A stretch of 64,000 bases of DNA from Gliomastix tumulicola (lineage: Eukaryota > Ascomycota > Sordariomycetes > Hypocreales > Bionectriaceae): positions 3,348,001 through 3,412,000 of the forward strand of contig BCHX01000004.1 in assembly GCA_001599755.1 (NCBI GenBank). Reading direction: 5' to 3'. Below the pieces are notes generated by a model, which ran no database searches, was not told where the DNA came from, and saw only the letters and a program-made list of their open reading frames with translations. How positions within the stretch are numbered: the first letter of the stretch is position 1; each line of letters opens with the position of its first letter. Shown here in pieces: positions 45,598 to 56,400 of the stretch. The translations under genes and the position numbers were made by a program.

Positions 45598-46268
45598 GCT
45601 GTCTGAGGGGGGCCAATCTGGCTGCGGGATGAGGATGTGAGGTGAGGTGACGATAGCAGACAAAGTTGCTAAAGCCTGCACTGATCTGGAGGAGGATATT
45701 CGTGAGTACCGGTATGTGAAGCACGCAATGGAGGGATTCGTGTCAACACAGACTCGACGCTTTGAAAGTTCTCAAGGCCCTGCAGGTCGAGGAGGGGCAA
45801 GCGTGGGGCAACTCGGCCGAGGCAGGAAGACTCTCTCCACTGCAGCCCAGCCAACACTCACTCTGCACTCGTCATTCACCGCGAAGCAAACATCTTGGGC
45901 ACAAATGTAAATTTGTCATTGCAAAATTCATTTGCAGATGTGTATCTAGTACCGATGTCATCATGACCGTCTGGGTCTGTACAGGGAAACATTCCGTGCC
46001 CTTGTCCTGTCGTATCCCATCCAACGCCGTGTCCATGTTCCGACCCTCGATTCATCATACTGCTCATTGAGCTGGACTGAGCAGATACCTAATTCCAAAT
46101 TCATGTGACCACCCACATCAGGCAGTACAAGTCGACCGGCTACCGCGGCCAAACAAAAGAACGATTACCAACTTGCTATGTTCAAATACAGATTCAGTGA
46201 AGCAAAGAGAAGTGAAATTGATCGAAGTGATCCAGTTGTCGAGGTCATTGCTCGTTCCGGCTAGTGCT
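45598..46268. other. intergenic region upstream of PBY1-like gene
   Basis: This 671-bp stretch separates two minus-strand genes. It should contain the PBY1-like promoter and the 3' UTR of the unknown gene upstream. I see no coding sequence or clear motif. Confidence 0.4.
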
Positions 46269-47552
46269 TCAGTTGTTGCGGACTCGCTTGGGACGATCAG
46301 GCGTAAGACTGTCTCCGACCCGCTTCGTGGGCGAAGCAGGCTCCCGGGATCGGCTGCCACGGGAAGCGAAGTAATCGACGACGCGCCTCTGATCGGGTCT
46401 CTGCGACCCTTTGCCGCCTGTCGCCAGCTTGTTCGTGAACCGAGTGGTCGATCTAGTCTCGGGCGGCGACATGGGAGCGTGCTTGGGCGCGTCGGGCGTG
46501 GACGCTCGCTTGCTCTCAGAAGCCTTGGGCGTTCCGAATTCAAGCTCTGGTTCAGTCGCGGTTGCGTCTTCGATGTCAGTCAGCGCCTCCTCGTCTTCAA
46601 CCGACTGCGCTTCCTTCTCCGCCGTGGGGAAAAGTCGTCGAGGTTGGAATGAAGACCGTCCCAGGTGGGCTTCCGATTCAGCGCTGTCTTCGCCGTCAAT
46701 TGACTCGTCGTTGACATCGTTCTTGCGACGGAAAACCGAGCGGCCACGGCTATTAGAGATAAAGAGTTAGCATTAATTTCAATAAAGATGGATCCAGAGA
46801 ATGCAAGGTACTCACAAGGTAAAGACCATGCCGTCTTCGCGTTTGCAGGCCTCTTCAATGGGGACTAAGCCCTCTCCCGGCACCATGACATGGCGCTGGC
46901 TGCGGCGCTTCGCAGGCTCGGCACTGGGCTGCGTCTGGCCATAGAAGGGATTGGCGGCGCTGACGTCTTTGCGAGGGACGCGATCCTGCGAGTCGGTGAA
47001 GATGTCGAAAGTCTCCTCTGTGTTCTCGGCGGTGAAGCTCTCCATGGTCAGGCCTGAGTATTTCTTCGGTTTCTTGGTGCGCGAGCCCAAAGGCGAGTCG
47101 TTTCGTGAGCCGCCGAACAGGTTGCGAGAAACGCCGTCGAGCTTCTTCTTCTCCGAACTGCTAGGCGCCTTATGCGGGGTTTCCTTGGGGGTAGGGAGCG
47201 ACGAAATTGAGCTGAAGGAGGTATCCGCAGAAGCCGTAGGGTTTGGCAAGCCAAGCGCAGCCGCCGCATCGGCAGTGCTCTTAGCGGTCAACTGGCCGGA
47301 TGCGCGGCGAACGCTGTCGGCGGCGGGCTGTCGCTTCTTCTGGGGCGACATGCCGGCGGGAGGCTGGTTGCTACGAGGCTTGCGCTGCGAAGTGGAGGGA
47401 GGCGGCGTCGTGTTCTTGGAGCGCTGAGAAGCGATTCGGTCGGATTTGCGTGGCTGATAGGGTTCCCAAGAATCACGCCATGTGCCGAAACGTGGAGCGG
47501 GAGGCGTTGAAGGCTCCTCAACGGCGGGTGAGGGGGATCTGGTGGTTGCCAT
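46269..47552 (-). CDS. unknown basic, mostly disordered protein; possible cell-cycle role
   Basis: I do not recognise a family. Exons 47552-46816 and 46749-46269 join across a 66-nt intron to give 405 residues. The sequence is rich in S, T, P, K and R, and carries several SP/TP sites, such as SLPTPKETPHK, SMSPPETRS-like and RASTPDAPK, that suit proline-directed kinases. Short segments look conserved: an N-terminal FGTWRDSWEPYQPRKSDR; FTAENTEETFDIFTDSQDRVP with NPF; VPGEGLVPIEEACKREDGMVFTFRGRSVFRRKN spanning the splice; and a C-terminal RRVVDYFASRG with a basic nuclear-localisation-like tail RPKRVRNN. It is divergent from DUO1 across a promoter with two ACGCGT boxes. A chromatin or cell-cycle role is plausible but unproven. 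Confidence 0.82.
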
Positions 47553-48324
47553 CTTGTGTCGTCAGAAATTTGTTGGCTACCCGTGAGCGCTGGGCGGCTT
47601 GTGACGTTGTGGTGAACCCTCGCTGAGCGACTTGAATTTGACCAATCTCCGTCGGCGCCCCCAAAAAGTCGGTCAATGTGTGGTCTCAAGGTCGGTCGCA
47701 CAGGATGCAAATCGCCAAAAAAAGGACGGGTGTATAAGGCTGATAAGCGCAAACTCAAAAAACTGGTTTATGTGTTGTGGCGAAGGATACACGAGCGAAG
47801 TTGTAGAATGCAAAAATGGATGGAATTGGCAGAGGTTGGGATTGATTATTACTATCTGGGATTTCCGAGGGAGAGAAGTTGGGGGGCTGGGTGCAGCGGA
47901 CCCACAGCAATGAGCAGCCACGCTTTGTTCTCTCTGTGCCAGTGGAGCCCCCTGTAGGTTAAGGTCTTAAGGTACCCGGAGACGCGTCGCAACGCGTCAA
48001 ATTCGCGTAGCGCGCCAATGAAATCATAATCTCCTCCAGTGCCCCACTATCGAGGAAAGCCCCTCCTTTGGCACAACAAACAGCAATTTCTGGCCTCTGG
48101 ATCTCAGATGCCAGGGTTGTCAGATCACCGTGGTGTCTATGCTTGTGCCAACGAACCATAGCCAAGAAATCGGTTGGCAATCTGGCATCCTGTCGCTCCT
48201 TTCCGCCAATTCGTGTCCAAGCAATCCTCTCTCGCCTGGTTGCGTTTATTTGTAGTTGACAACAAACATACCGACAGCGCATTGTGCCTCCTCCTAACCC
48301 CACCATATCCGCAACCCTCACAAC
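47553..48324. promoter_or_regulatory. divergent promoter with two MCB boxes, unknown gene / DUO1
   Basis: Two ACGCGT boxes lie at 47982-47987 and 47992-47997, 10 bp apart (one helical turn). A TTCGCGTAGCGCG stretch and a CCAAT box follow near 48003-48020. The boxes are about 330-345 bp from the DUO1 ATG and 430-445 bp from the unknown gene's ATG. Confidence 0.72.
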
Positions 48325-49107
48325 ATGGCCGACGATTCAGAAATCACCGAGTCCGACATCTGGGCGTCGCCGAATGCTGATGCCCCGCCTCGTCCGAAGA
48401 CCCCTAAGACCCCCAAGAGCCCCAAGACTCCCAAGACTCCCAAGACTCCGACTGGCCCAACAGAGCAACACCCAGAACCTGTAGACCGCGAAGCAGTGTT
48501 GCGAAAGGAGCTGGAGGGCGTACGGAATATCAATGAATCCATTGAAGGTGTGATAGCCACGCTAGAACGAGCTGGTGGAAATATGGAGGTTAGAATTCCG
48601 CTCATCAACTTCAGACGAGACTCCTAGGCTGACTGTCCCATGCAGACTGTGCTCCAAACGGTAGCAAATGCCGGGACCTTGCTCAACACTTGGACGCGGA
48701 TCCTATCCCAGACCGAACATAACCAGAGACTGATTTTGCACCCATCATGGAAAGGCGCAACGGAAGACATGGCCGAGCAGGAGGCGGAAGCGCTTCGCAA
48801 GCAGCAGGCTGCCGAACGGAAAGCTGCCGAGGACCAGCAGAGGAGAGAGGAGGCCCGTCGACGAAAAGAGGAGGAGGAAGAGGGCCGAAGGCTGGGCACA
48901 ACAACGTCGGGGGCTCGTGGATCTCGAGGCGCTGCGGGTGCGCGTGGCACACGAGGTGCTACAAGAGCCAGGGGTACCGCACGCGGTGCGGCAACAAGCT
49001 CCTCTACCGGAAGAGGGGGCAGCACTGCTGGTGAGCGCGGGACCTCTAACATTGGTCGCGGTTTCGGCACGAGTAGGGTTCGGTCGAGAGGTGCGCGGGG
49101 AGCGTAA
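48325..49107 (+). CDS. DUO1: DASH/Dam1 complex subunit Duo1
   Basis: Duo1 is a subunit of the ten-protein DASH ring that couples kinetochores to spindle microtubules. Exons 48325-48588 and 48646-49107 join across a 57-nt intron to give 241 residues. The conserved core is in residues 55-130: LRKELEGVRNINESIEGVI, then ANAGTLLNTWTRILSQTEHN and ILHPSWKGATEDM. The N-terminus carries a run of (T/S)PK triplets (KTPKTPKSPKTPKTPKTP), candidate CDK sites. After the core there is a charged coiled-coil of E/R/K/A residues, then a basic G/R/T/S-rich tail with RGAR/RGTR repeats that could bind microtubules or RNA (inference). It overlaps no gene and is convergent with RNH202 about 75 bp away. Confidence 0.95.
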
Positions 49108-49181
49108 CGAAGCTGCATTCGGAATAGAGTCGTATGCGCAACTTTTAGATACCCAGCGAATGAAGTCCACATTCGCACAAG

Positions 49182-50474
49182 CTACTTCTTCTTAAAGAAG
49201 GCGGATAACTTCTTCATGCCTGACGTGTCGACCTTCTTCAGTTCTCGCGCGGCACGAGTCTCGGTGGCCTTCTTCCTCTTTTCCTCCTCCAGCTTTCGCT
49301 TCTTCTCGGCTCGAATTTCGTCTTCTTCTTCGTCATGGCCGTGTTTTCGGGAGTAGTCTCCTATGGAGCGAATAGCTAATGTTTCTGATCGAATCTTGCT
49401 GATTTCTGCCAAGTAGTTGTCGAGTGACGTAAAATCGAGTCCTTGGTCGTTCTGTCGCAGAAGTTGCTGAAGGTGGTTTGCGAGGCTAAGCTTGATATAG
49501 CTGGAGCAAATGAAGTCAAAAGCTACGCGCAATCGCTGCAATGCTGTGATTTCGGGTGTAGCCTGAATTGCGCTCTTGAGCTCACTCTGGTCCTCAACAA
49601 ATGACGTGTTGGCCGTCGAGGGATTGGAGGCCGAAGACACCTTCGTATCAATGGAAACAACAGACTCGGGAACCGGTGTCGATGTCGCCGAGTCTTTGTT
49701 GCTCTCCTCGGTATTGGTAGCGGCAGCCTTGTCTGGTCGTTTCTGGATGGCCAATGGAGCCTCCAATGGCTTCTTGACGAACTTGTCCTCCATTGTCGGC
49801 GGAAGACCGCCGGCGCTCATGCTCCTAGCTTTTTCAATCAGGGTCGAAAGCAGTTTCTTCTCGTTGAGGCGAAACATGGTCTCGTCCCCGGCATCGACAG
49901 TGTCGCAGATCGCTCCCATTCTTGACTCGACAATGGTCTGCAGTGTCTTCGATTTTAGGATCTCGCTTAGATGGCTGGACTCTTGTGGAAGTTTGTCAAA
50001 GTAGTCTTCGCTTGTCAAGTATAGCGACTTCTTCTCGTCCGATTTTTTGGTACCGCTCGGCTCTGTCAAGGCAGGGAGGACGATGAATAAGGGATCGATC
50101 GAGGTCGCGATGAACAGGTCTGCGCTCGCGGTCACATAGCCACTGTCGTCTGCCTGATCATCCCCCGGTACCTTCCCGGAGGCATCGACAGTATTGTGGA
50201 TGAACCAGCTTCGCGGGGTACTCTTTGGCGCAGCAATCTTCTTGAATTCGTAAAAGCCTGTTTCCGGACAAAGGAGATACCTGGAAGGCTGCAAGGTTCT
50301 GGGATGCGGTAGTGTTACGATCCGCGCAGTCTTGGACGCCTTCTTCGGGAGGACGAAGAGCTTGGGAGGGTGGCTGTTTCGCGGATCAAGCTGGTACCGA
50401 GAGACTGACGACTTGGTCTGGGACGCCTCCTTGGAGTCTCCTCTAGAGGCTTTCGTTGATCTTGTGCGAGCCAT
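49182..50474 (-). CDS. RNH202: ribonuclease H2 subunit B
   Basis: This is the non-catalytic B subunit of RNase H2, which removes ribonucleotides and RNA primers from DNA. The single exon encodes 430 residues. The conserved N-terminal triple-barrel region includes LDPRNSHPPKLFVLP, RYLLCPETGFYEFKKIAAPKSTPRSWFI and SADLFIATSIDPLFIVLPAL. The C-terminal helical part includes LRVAFDFICSSYIKLSLANHL. The last residues, MKKLSAFFKKK, match the PCNA-interacting box consensus (aliphatic residue then two aromatics), as is known for RNase H2B. Low-complexity S/T/E-rich sequence lies between. The ATG at 50474 (MARTRSTKAS) is preferred over the upstream frame start at 50537, which would add a non-conserved hydrophobic stretch. 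The gene shares a promoter with MCM10. Confidence 0.95.
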   Translation of the reverse strand: MARTRSTKASRGDSKEASQTKSSVSRYQLDPRNSHPPKLFVLPKKASKTARIVTLPHPRTLQPSRYLLCPETGFYEFKKIAAPKSTPRSWFIHNTVDASGKVPGDDQADDSGYVTASADLFIATSIDPLFIVLPALTEPSGTKKSDEKKSLYLTSEDYFDKLPQESSHLSEILKSKTLQTIVESRMGAICDTVDAGDETMFRLNEKKLLSTLIEKARSMSAGGLPPTMEDKFVKKPLEAPLAIQKRPDKAAATNTEESNKDSATSTPVPESVVSIDTKVSSASNPSTANTSFVEDQSELKSAIQATPEITALQRLRVAFDFICSSYIKLSLANHLQQLLRQNDQGLDFTSLDNYLAEISKIRSETLAIRSIGDYSRKHGHDEEEDEIRAEKKRKLEEEKRKKATETRAARELKKVDTSGMKKLSAFFKKK

Positions 50475-51105
50475 AGTCTGAATTGTAATTCCCGGAAAGG
50501 GGATTCGGGATGAGAGATGCAATTGAGCGCGCTTCAAGTTATAGAATGATGCACGTTGTTAGGTCATCGTTGAGCACACGAGATATTGGTAAACTGATCT
50601 CAAGCAGGGATGGCTACTAGTAAGTATAGATACTTCATAATCTGCTTGATTTACGGCTTCTAAACCTTATCATGATGTACTGGTACTACACACCTTAGCG
50701 CGACAAGTTCTTCCAGGGTCTCGAAATGGAACGCGTTAAGGAAGACGCGTTAAGCGAAACGCGTCAGATCGCGCTTTCTCCACCCCAAATTATGCGTTGA
50801 ACAAGCCATGCCAACGTCCCAAGCAACGACCCCAACCATTGGCCTGGGCTGCAAAGATATGGGCTATCATTTCTTACAGATCATGCTCCACTGAGGCTTA
50901 TACAGCAGTCTTATCGCATGCGCTGGTGTCCTTGTGGTGCTGTCGCTGCCGCTGTTTAGCCTGTGTCCCCTGAGCCAAGTCTCGTTGTCCAGCCGTCGCA
51001 TGGTCTCAGCGGTTGTTCAAAGGCTTTGGACAAGCACACGACAAGTCCTGAGCGGAGTAGTAGTCTCCAGGGGCTTGGAGCAAAGCACCATTTCGTTCTT
51101 GCACA
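50475..51105. promoter_or_regulatory. divergent promoter with three MCB boxes, RNH202 / MCM10
   Basis: Three perfect ACGCGT boxes at 50731-50736, 50745-50750 and 50759-50764 have exactly 14-bp spacing; the repeated unit reads approximately ACGCGTTAAGNNNN. They are followed by TCGCGC, E2F-like, near 50768. The cluster is about 257-290 bp from RNH202 and 342-375 bp from MCM10. Confidence 0.82.
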
Positions 51106-53447
51106 ATGGGTTCAGGTACGATACGTCCATGACATCAGGTATTTGCGTTAGACTAACCACCTTGTGTCCGTTCTTTGTAGGCCAGGAGCCTGAAGCCCAA
51201 TGGCCGCCTCGATCCCCCCACGAAGCCCTCCTCAGTACTCCCGGCGGTCGCAATCGATACCGCCAAATGATCAACCAGACATCCCCCAGCCCGTCCCCGA
51301 TAAAGAGGTCACAGTCGAGGCCGGCGCTAGAGTTGGACGGCGACGAAGACGAGGATGAGGATGAGGATGAGGAGACCCTACAGCTGAAGCTCCAAGAGCT
51401 TCAGGCCAAGCTAAAACTGAAAAAGCTCCAGAGCGCAAAGGCAAAGGCCACCAAGGAACCAGATTTCAGTGCGGCGAAAAAGCGGACAGAGGAATTGTAC
51501 TCGATGACTTCGTCGAATAGCAGTCGCATCACAGCAGCACAGCCAGGAAGTGTCCGCGACGAGAACCTGCGGCCGACAACACACAGCTACCCCGAAGTCC
51601 CTGCGTCCCCAGTCAGGAGGCCGCAAGCCTCGCAACAGGTGCAAACATCGCCTCGGAGAGTCCAACTAGGCATCGACAAGGGTCTCAAAGCTACGGACGT
51701 GTCGCTGAAGCGGGCTCCGAGCTTGTACAAACGCCAGGACGGGCCAGGTGGCCAGCAGTCATCACGCCATGGCACTACGTGGGGGCCAGGAACAGACGAT
51801 GGCCAGCTCGGCGAACCTATGCGGCCGATGAGCTTCAGCGAGCGACTGGCCTCGGCACGATCCCAGGAGACGACGAATGCGGAGAAGCTGCAACGAGTGC
51901 GCAAGGCGCGGACGAAAACCTTTGGCATTGGACGAGAGGAGATGGAAAATTACAAGAAAGATTCAACAGAAATACCCGAGGAACCGGACAAGCCTCCTAG
52001 CTTTACCCGGGAAGAGGTGTTGTCCAAGTCACATGGCGAGGGTAGTAGCCTCAAACGCAGCAATACGGTGTCCAGCCTACACTCCAAGCCAGGTGACGCA
52101 GAAGCCTCAGAACAGAAGTCGGCATCATTTGACGCATACTCGGGCCTCCATCTCTCCCGACGCTTTCTGCCACACACGGTCCTCGCACGCCACCTCTCAG
52201 GGAAGAAGATTGTGAGCATCAAAGACCTGCTGAGGCAGGTCAAGGCTCCCGATTTCCAGCTACCGGATGTCGAGCAAGACATTGTCGCCATGGGCATTAT
52301 CGCGAAAAAGTCAGAACCTCGCAACCACAAGCCAGGTGCTGCGAAAAGCGGCGAGAAGCCTGAGGATCGTGGGAAGTACATGGTCATGACTCTGGCGGAC
52401 CTTGACTATGATCTGGATCTATTCCTATTCAACTCAGGCTTCCAGAGATTCTGGAAGCTCACCGAGGGCACGGTTGTTGCCATACTCAACCCCAGTATCA
52501 TGCCCCCTCGGCCAGGCAGACAAGATACTGGACGCTTCAGTCTCATCATCAATTCCGACGAGGATACGATCATTGAAATCGGAACGGCTCGAGACCTGGG
52601 CTACTGTGAATCTGTGAAAAGGTACGGCGACCAGTGCGGTGCGTGGATCAACAAGAAGAGGACAAAATTCTGCGAGTTCCATTCCAATGAAGCCATCAAG
52701 AAGATGAAGGCTTCGCGCGTGGAGATGAACACAAATGGGTTTGGAAGCAAGCGTCTCAACTCGAGAGACGTGTATAAAAAGAAACCGGACACGAAAACGG
52801 GGGGCACGTACGACTGGGAATCCAAATCAAACTACTTTGTGAGCCGCTCCATGAGCGCCTCTGATCTCATCGATGGCAAAGACAAGGCTGCCGACAGGAA
52901 AGAGAGGGAGGAGAACCTACACAGGAGATTAGAAGCGCAGGAGAAAGAGCGCGGGCTCATGCAGAAATTGGGGCGCACAGGAAGTGGCGCAGGAAAGGAA
53001 TACATGCAACGATCGGGGTCCAAGCAACCATACAAGGAAGGGGTCGGACCCAGCCAACGGGAAGACGATCCCATGGAAAGTCACAGAGCGACCCTCAAAA
53101 GCTTTGATCTCCAGCGCCGAGAGCGAACGATCGAGCTCGGCCCACTCAAGCGGAAACGAGCCGACAGTTCTCAAGAGGGATTGCTGACGGGAACCAAGAT
53201 GTCGTCGTCGACGACGACGTCACTGGGCTGGGGGAGTGGGCTGAAAGACAAGCTGGCTAGAATGAAGGAGGGCGAAAAGCTACGGCCCACACCGGATACA
53301 GGACAAGCCCCTGTGCAAAAGAAGACGAGGTTTGTCACGGACAAGGGTATTCGCGAGGCAGGACGGGAGAGTCTTGGGATGGACCTATCCGGGAGGCATG
53401 TTACTCTCGATGATGACGATGATGACGAACTGATTATTGTAAAGTAG
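51106..53447 (+). CDS. MCM10: replication initiation factor Mcm10
   Basis: Mcm10 activates the CMG helicase and links it to polymerase alpha. A 10-nt first exon (51106-51115, encoding MGSG) joins to 51181-53447 across a 65-nt intron to give 758 residues. This start is chosen because it places QEPEAQWPPRSPHEALLSTPGG, the usual N-terminal motif in these fungi, directly after an ATG in good context. An acidic stretch and a short coiled coil (LQLKLQELQAKLKLKKLQ) lie around 50-95. The central OB fold (about 330-465) contains RRFLPHTVLARHLSGKKIVSIKDLL. The zinc finger of the family, DLGYCESVKRYGDQCGAW followed by CEFH, is near 470-500. The C-terminal part is basic with an acidic DDDDDD end. RNH202 is the divergent partner. 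Confidence 0.95.
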
Positions 53448-56400
53448 ACACGGGGTTCTAGAATGCCCCGGAGGCACCCTCCCTGACAGCTCTATGTTCC
53501 AAATATGTGAGAGTATTGTTTAGGCGTCGATAGACCAACAACTACAATCCGAAACTTCCCGAGGGCGTGTGATGCGATGGGCTGTATGCAAGCTCGGGCA
53601 TCCAAGCGAGCTGACCTGGATCGACTCCCATCGTGATTAAGTTACTGAGCACATCCCTGAACGCCGGGCACCGCACTCAAATGGGACACAGCTCGCATGT
53701 CATGCGCTGGATACGGCCCTAATGTAAGGTAAGCAAAAAAAGCCACCATGGTGTTGAATACCTTGCCACGATGTGTCATGACTTGCAGGAATGGGTTCGG
53801 CGCAGCCGCTCGCCGATGGCCCCCCTCCCTGTTCGTACATGCGCATACACCCATCACCGGGTCGAGAATCTGGGGTAACTGGGATGTCATCTGGTTGCCA
53901 AGCATCGGCGACGAAGAGTATCCCCTCCACGAGTCTTGGTATTCACTGACCGGTCAGACTTGGTGTGTCTAGCAACAACGACGCTCCGGATGTCTGATAC
54001 TCAAGCTCTACCACGGGCTCATGGGCAGCGGCGAAGCCGGGTTGACACGGCTCAGAAAGGAGATGCCATCCCCGCGTACCCCGGATTCATGTGCATGCAT
54101 TGCCACCAAGCTCCAAGCCACCTGATGAATCACGATGTGGGCTCTGGTCCATCGGTCGACGTAGTATTGCAGCTGCAAAAGGCCTGAAATGACTAATGGC
54201 TAAAGCTGAGTGCTTTTATATTGGGTCTTGAGAGGAGCGATGCAACGGATTCTCCGCAACGGATAACCAGCTCTCCTGTGCACGGAGGCGAGAGTCGTAA
54301 GTATGCAGGAGTGTGAGTGGAGTTGTTCACTCTCGACGGAAGCGAAGCACCCTGCCTGAGGGACCCCAGCTCGCGTGCCCATACAAGAGAGGTATGGTGT
54401 GTACGCCATAAGCGATGCGAGTTGAATTTCCCATCAATCAACGCCCCCCGGCTGCAGCGTTGCAGTAGAGCAATGTGCCAACAGTCAACCCCGCAACAGG
54501 CTAAGACTTCGCAAAATGTCGGGGTACCGGCGCTTGGTTCAGAACATGCCCCGTGCCAACCCCTCCTCCCCTCAAATCGTGCTCTGAAGACTCAAAGTTC
54601 TTGGTTCAAGGTACCAAGTCGGAGAAGTCGTGGCGAGGGGTATCCTGGTGATTTACCTTGCAGGTGATGCCGTATGCGATACTGTGTTGACATACCTATG
54701 TCGTGCATGTCATTACCTGCAACATCACTAGATCGTGTGTGGGGCAGGGGGCAGGATGACATGGTGCGGATTTTTTTCCAGGCGCCGACAACGGACTCTG
54801 CAGATCACGATTCCCGCCCGGTTATGAGTGACTGTCTGCCTGTAGGTATGTTTGTAGACAGCATGGCCATTGCCAAGGAGGTTTCTGGACAAGTACCCAG
54901 ACAAATCCACTTTGCGTCGGAGTGCAGACCCTGCCTGCAGAGGGCGAGCAGAACGAACAAATCAATGCAGGGCAGACGTGGCAGAACAGCGTACTCGAAT
55001 CGGTATTGAGTTATATGCCATCGTAAGCTGGGCTTCTCCGTGGTTGCCTGTCATCATTGCAGCGGACAAGGCAGCAGGTGTCATCCAGCAATATAGAAGA
55101 AGGATGGCGGTGGCGTGATAATATCAGCACTGGCGTTACGTCGCAGGCTGATCTGTGACAGACAATGGGCGGTCTGTGAGTGGTCCAGCCTCACGCTTAT
55201 CCCATGACCCTGGCCACCACCACTGCCGTCTTCGTCGTGGTAATATTTCCTCACCGCTTTTAGGATTTGTGCGGTGCTGAGCCGGTGGGTGGACCGGAAT
55301 ATTTCCACTGGGGAGTCTCGTTCGTATTATTTTCTTACTCGGGCGTCAGAAGTAGAAGAAGAATCATGGCCCAGGCGGCAGCCAGGCGATTCGAAAATTC
55401 CACTGCCTCCGTGGGGGGGTATGTCAGCTTCGTTGATCCCCCTAGTTCCGGGTTCTTAGTGGTCGCGAGGGCGATCCAGTGACTTGCAGAGGCTGCAAGG
55501 GAGGGTCGTTTCTTTTCGGCCCAATTGGCTCTGACGACGAGGATTGGCTGCCAAGTTTAGCACCATCGGGCCAATTGGCATCATGTGAATGCTCAGCCCG
55601 GGCGCTGGCAAGGAGATACATAATGCCTCAGGTCAGATTGTGGACTGAAGCCGCGCGAGAAAAAACAGGGATGGAGGATCAGCCACTGATGGTCGTCGAC
55701 TGGGACGAGGCCGCGTGGCGCATGCAATCATCCGAAGTGCATGAGAGGAAATCCGACTGCATGCTGATGAAGTACTAGTCTGCAATCCTGTTGTCTCAAG
55801 GCCATCTGTGCATGTAGGCTTAAAATGGCTGGTCCTTTTTTCGGGACGAAGGAACTGGCTTGGTTCAAAGGCGGCGAGAAGAACCCAAACTCCAAAGGGA
55901 CCAGAGGGACCAGAGGGAATCAATCAATCCACGCCGCGCTCTTGATCGGTGAGCCAGGGATGGTACCCCCACGCTCTGTCCCAGGACTCCAGGAGCGAAG
56001 CGGGCAGATCAACATGGGGCCTGACCGAGATTGCCCCACGTTTCTCTCGAAGCCAGCATGAGCAGGGCATGGCGTGGCAAGGATATCGGACTGCCCAGTG
56101 CGCGCGTGTGCATTCCCTGGGCTCGCATGCATGGAGGTACATATGCATGTATCAACGGGGCGGTACTGTCTACCACGTCATGACTCGGGCGACATGAGGT
56201 GACATGGAGTGTGACGAGGCCGGGCCTTGTGCTGCGAGGATCGAGTGCTCAGCTGAACTACCCAAGCTGGAGAATCCTTCCAATCGTTTGCTTCGTCTTC
56301 TCCTTTTAGCACACAAGCAGGAAGGTCGTCACACAGCCTGAAAAACAGGCACGGCTGGTCCTTCCCCCCACTGAGGAAGGAACCAAGGGCAATCAATGAT

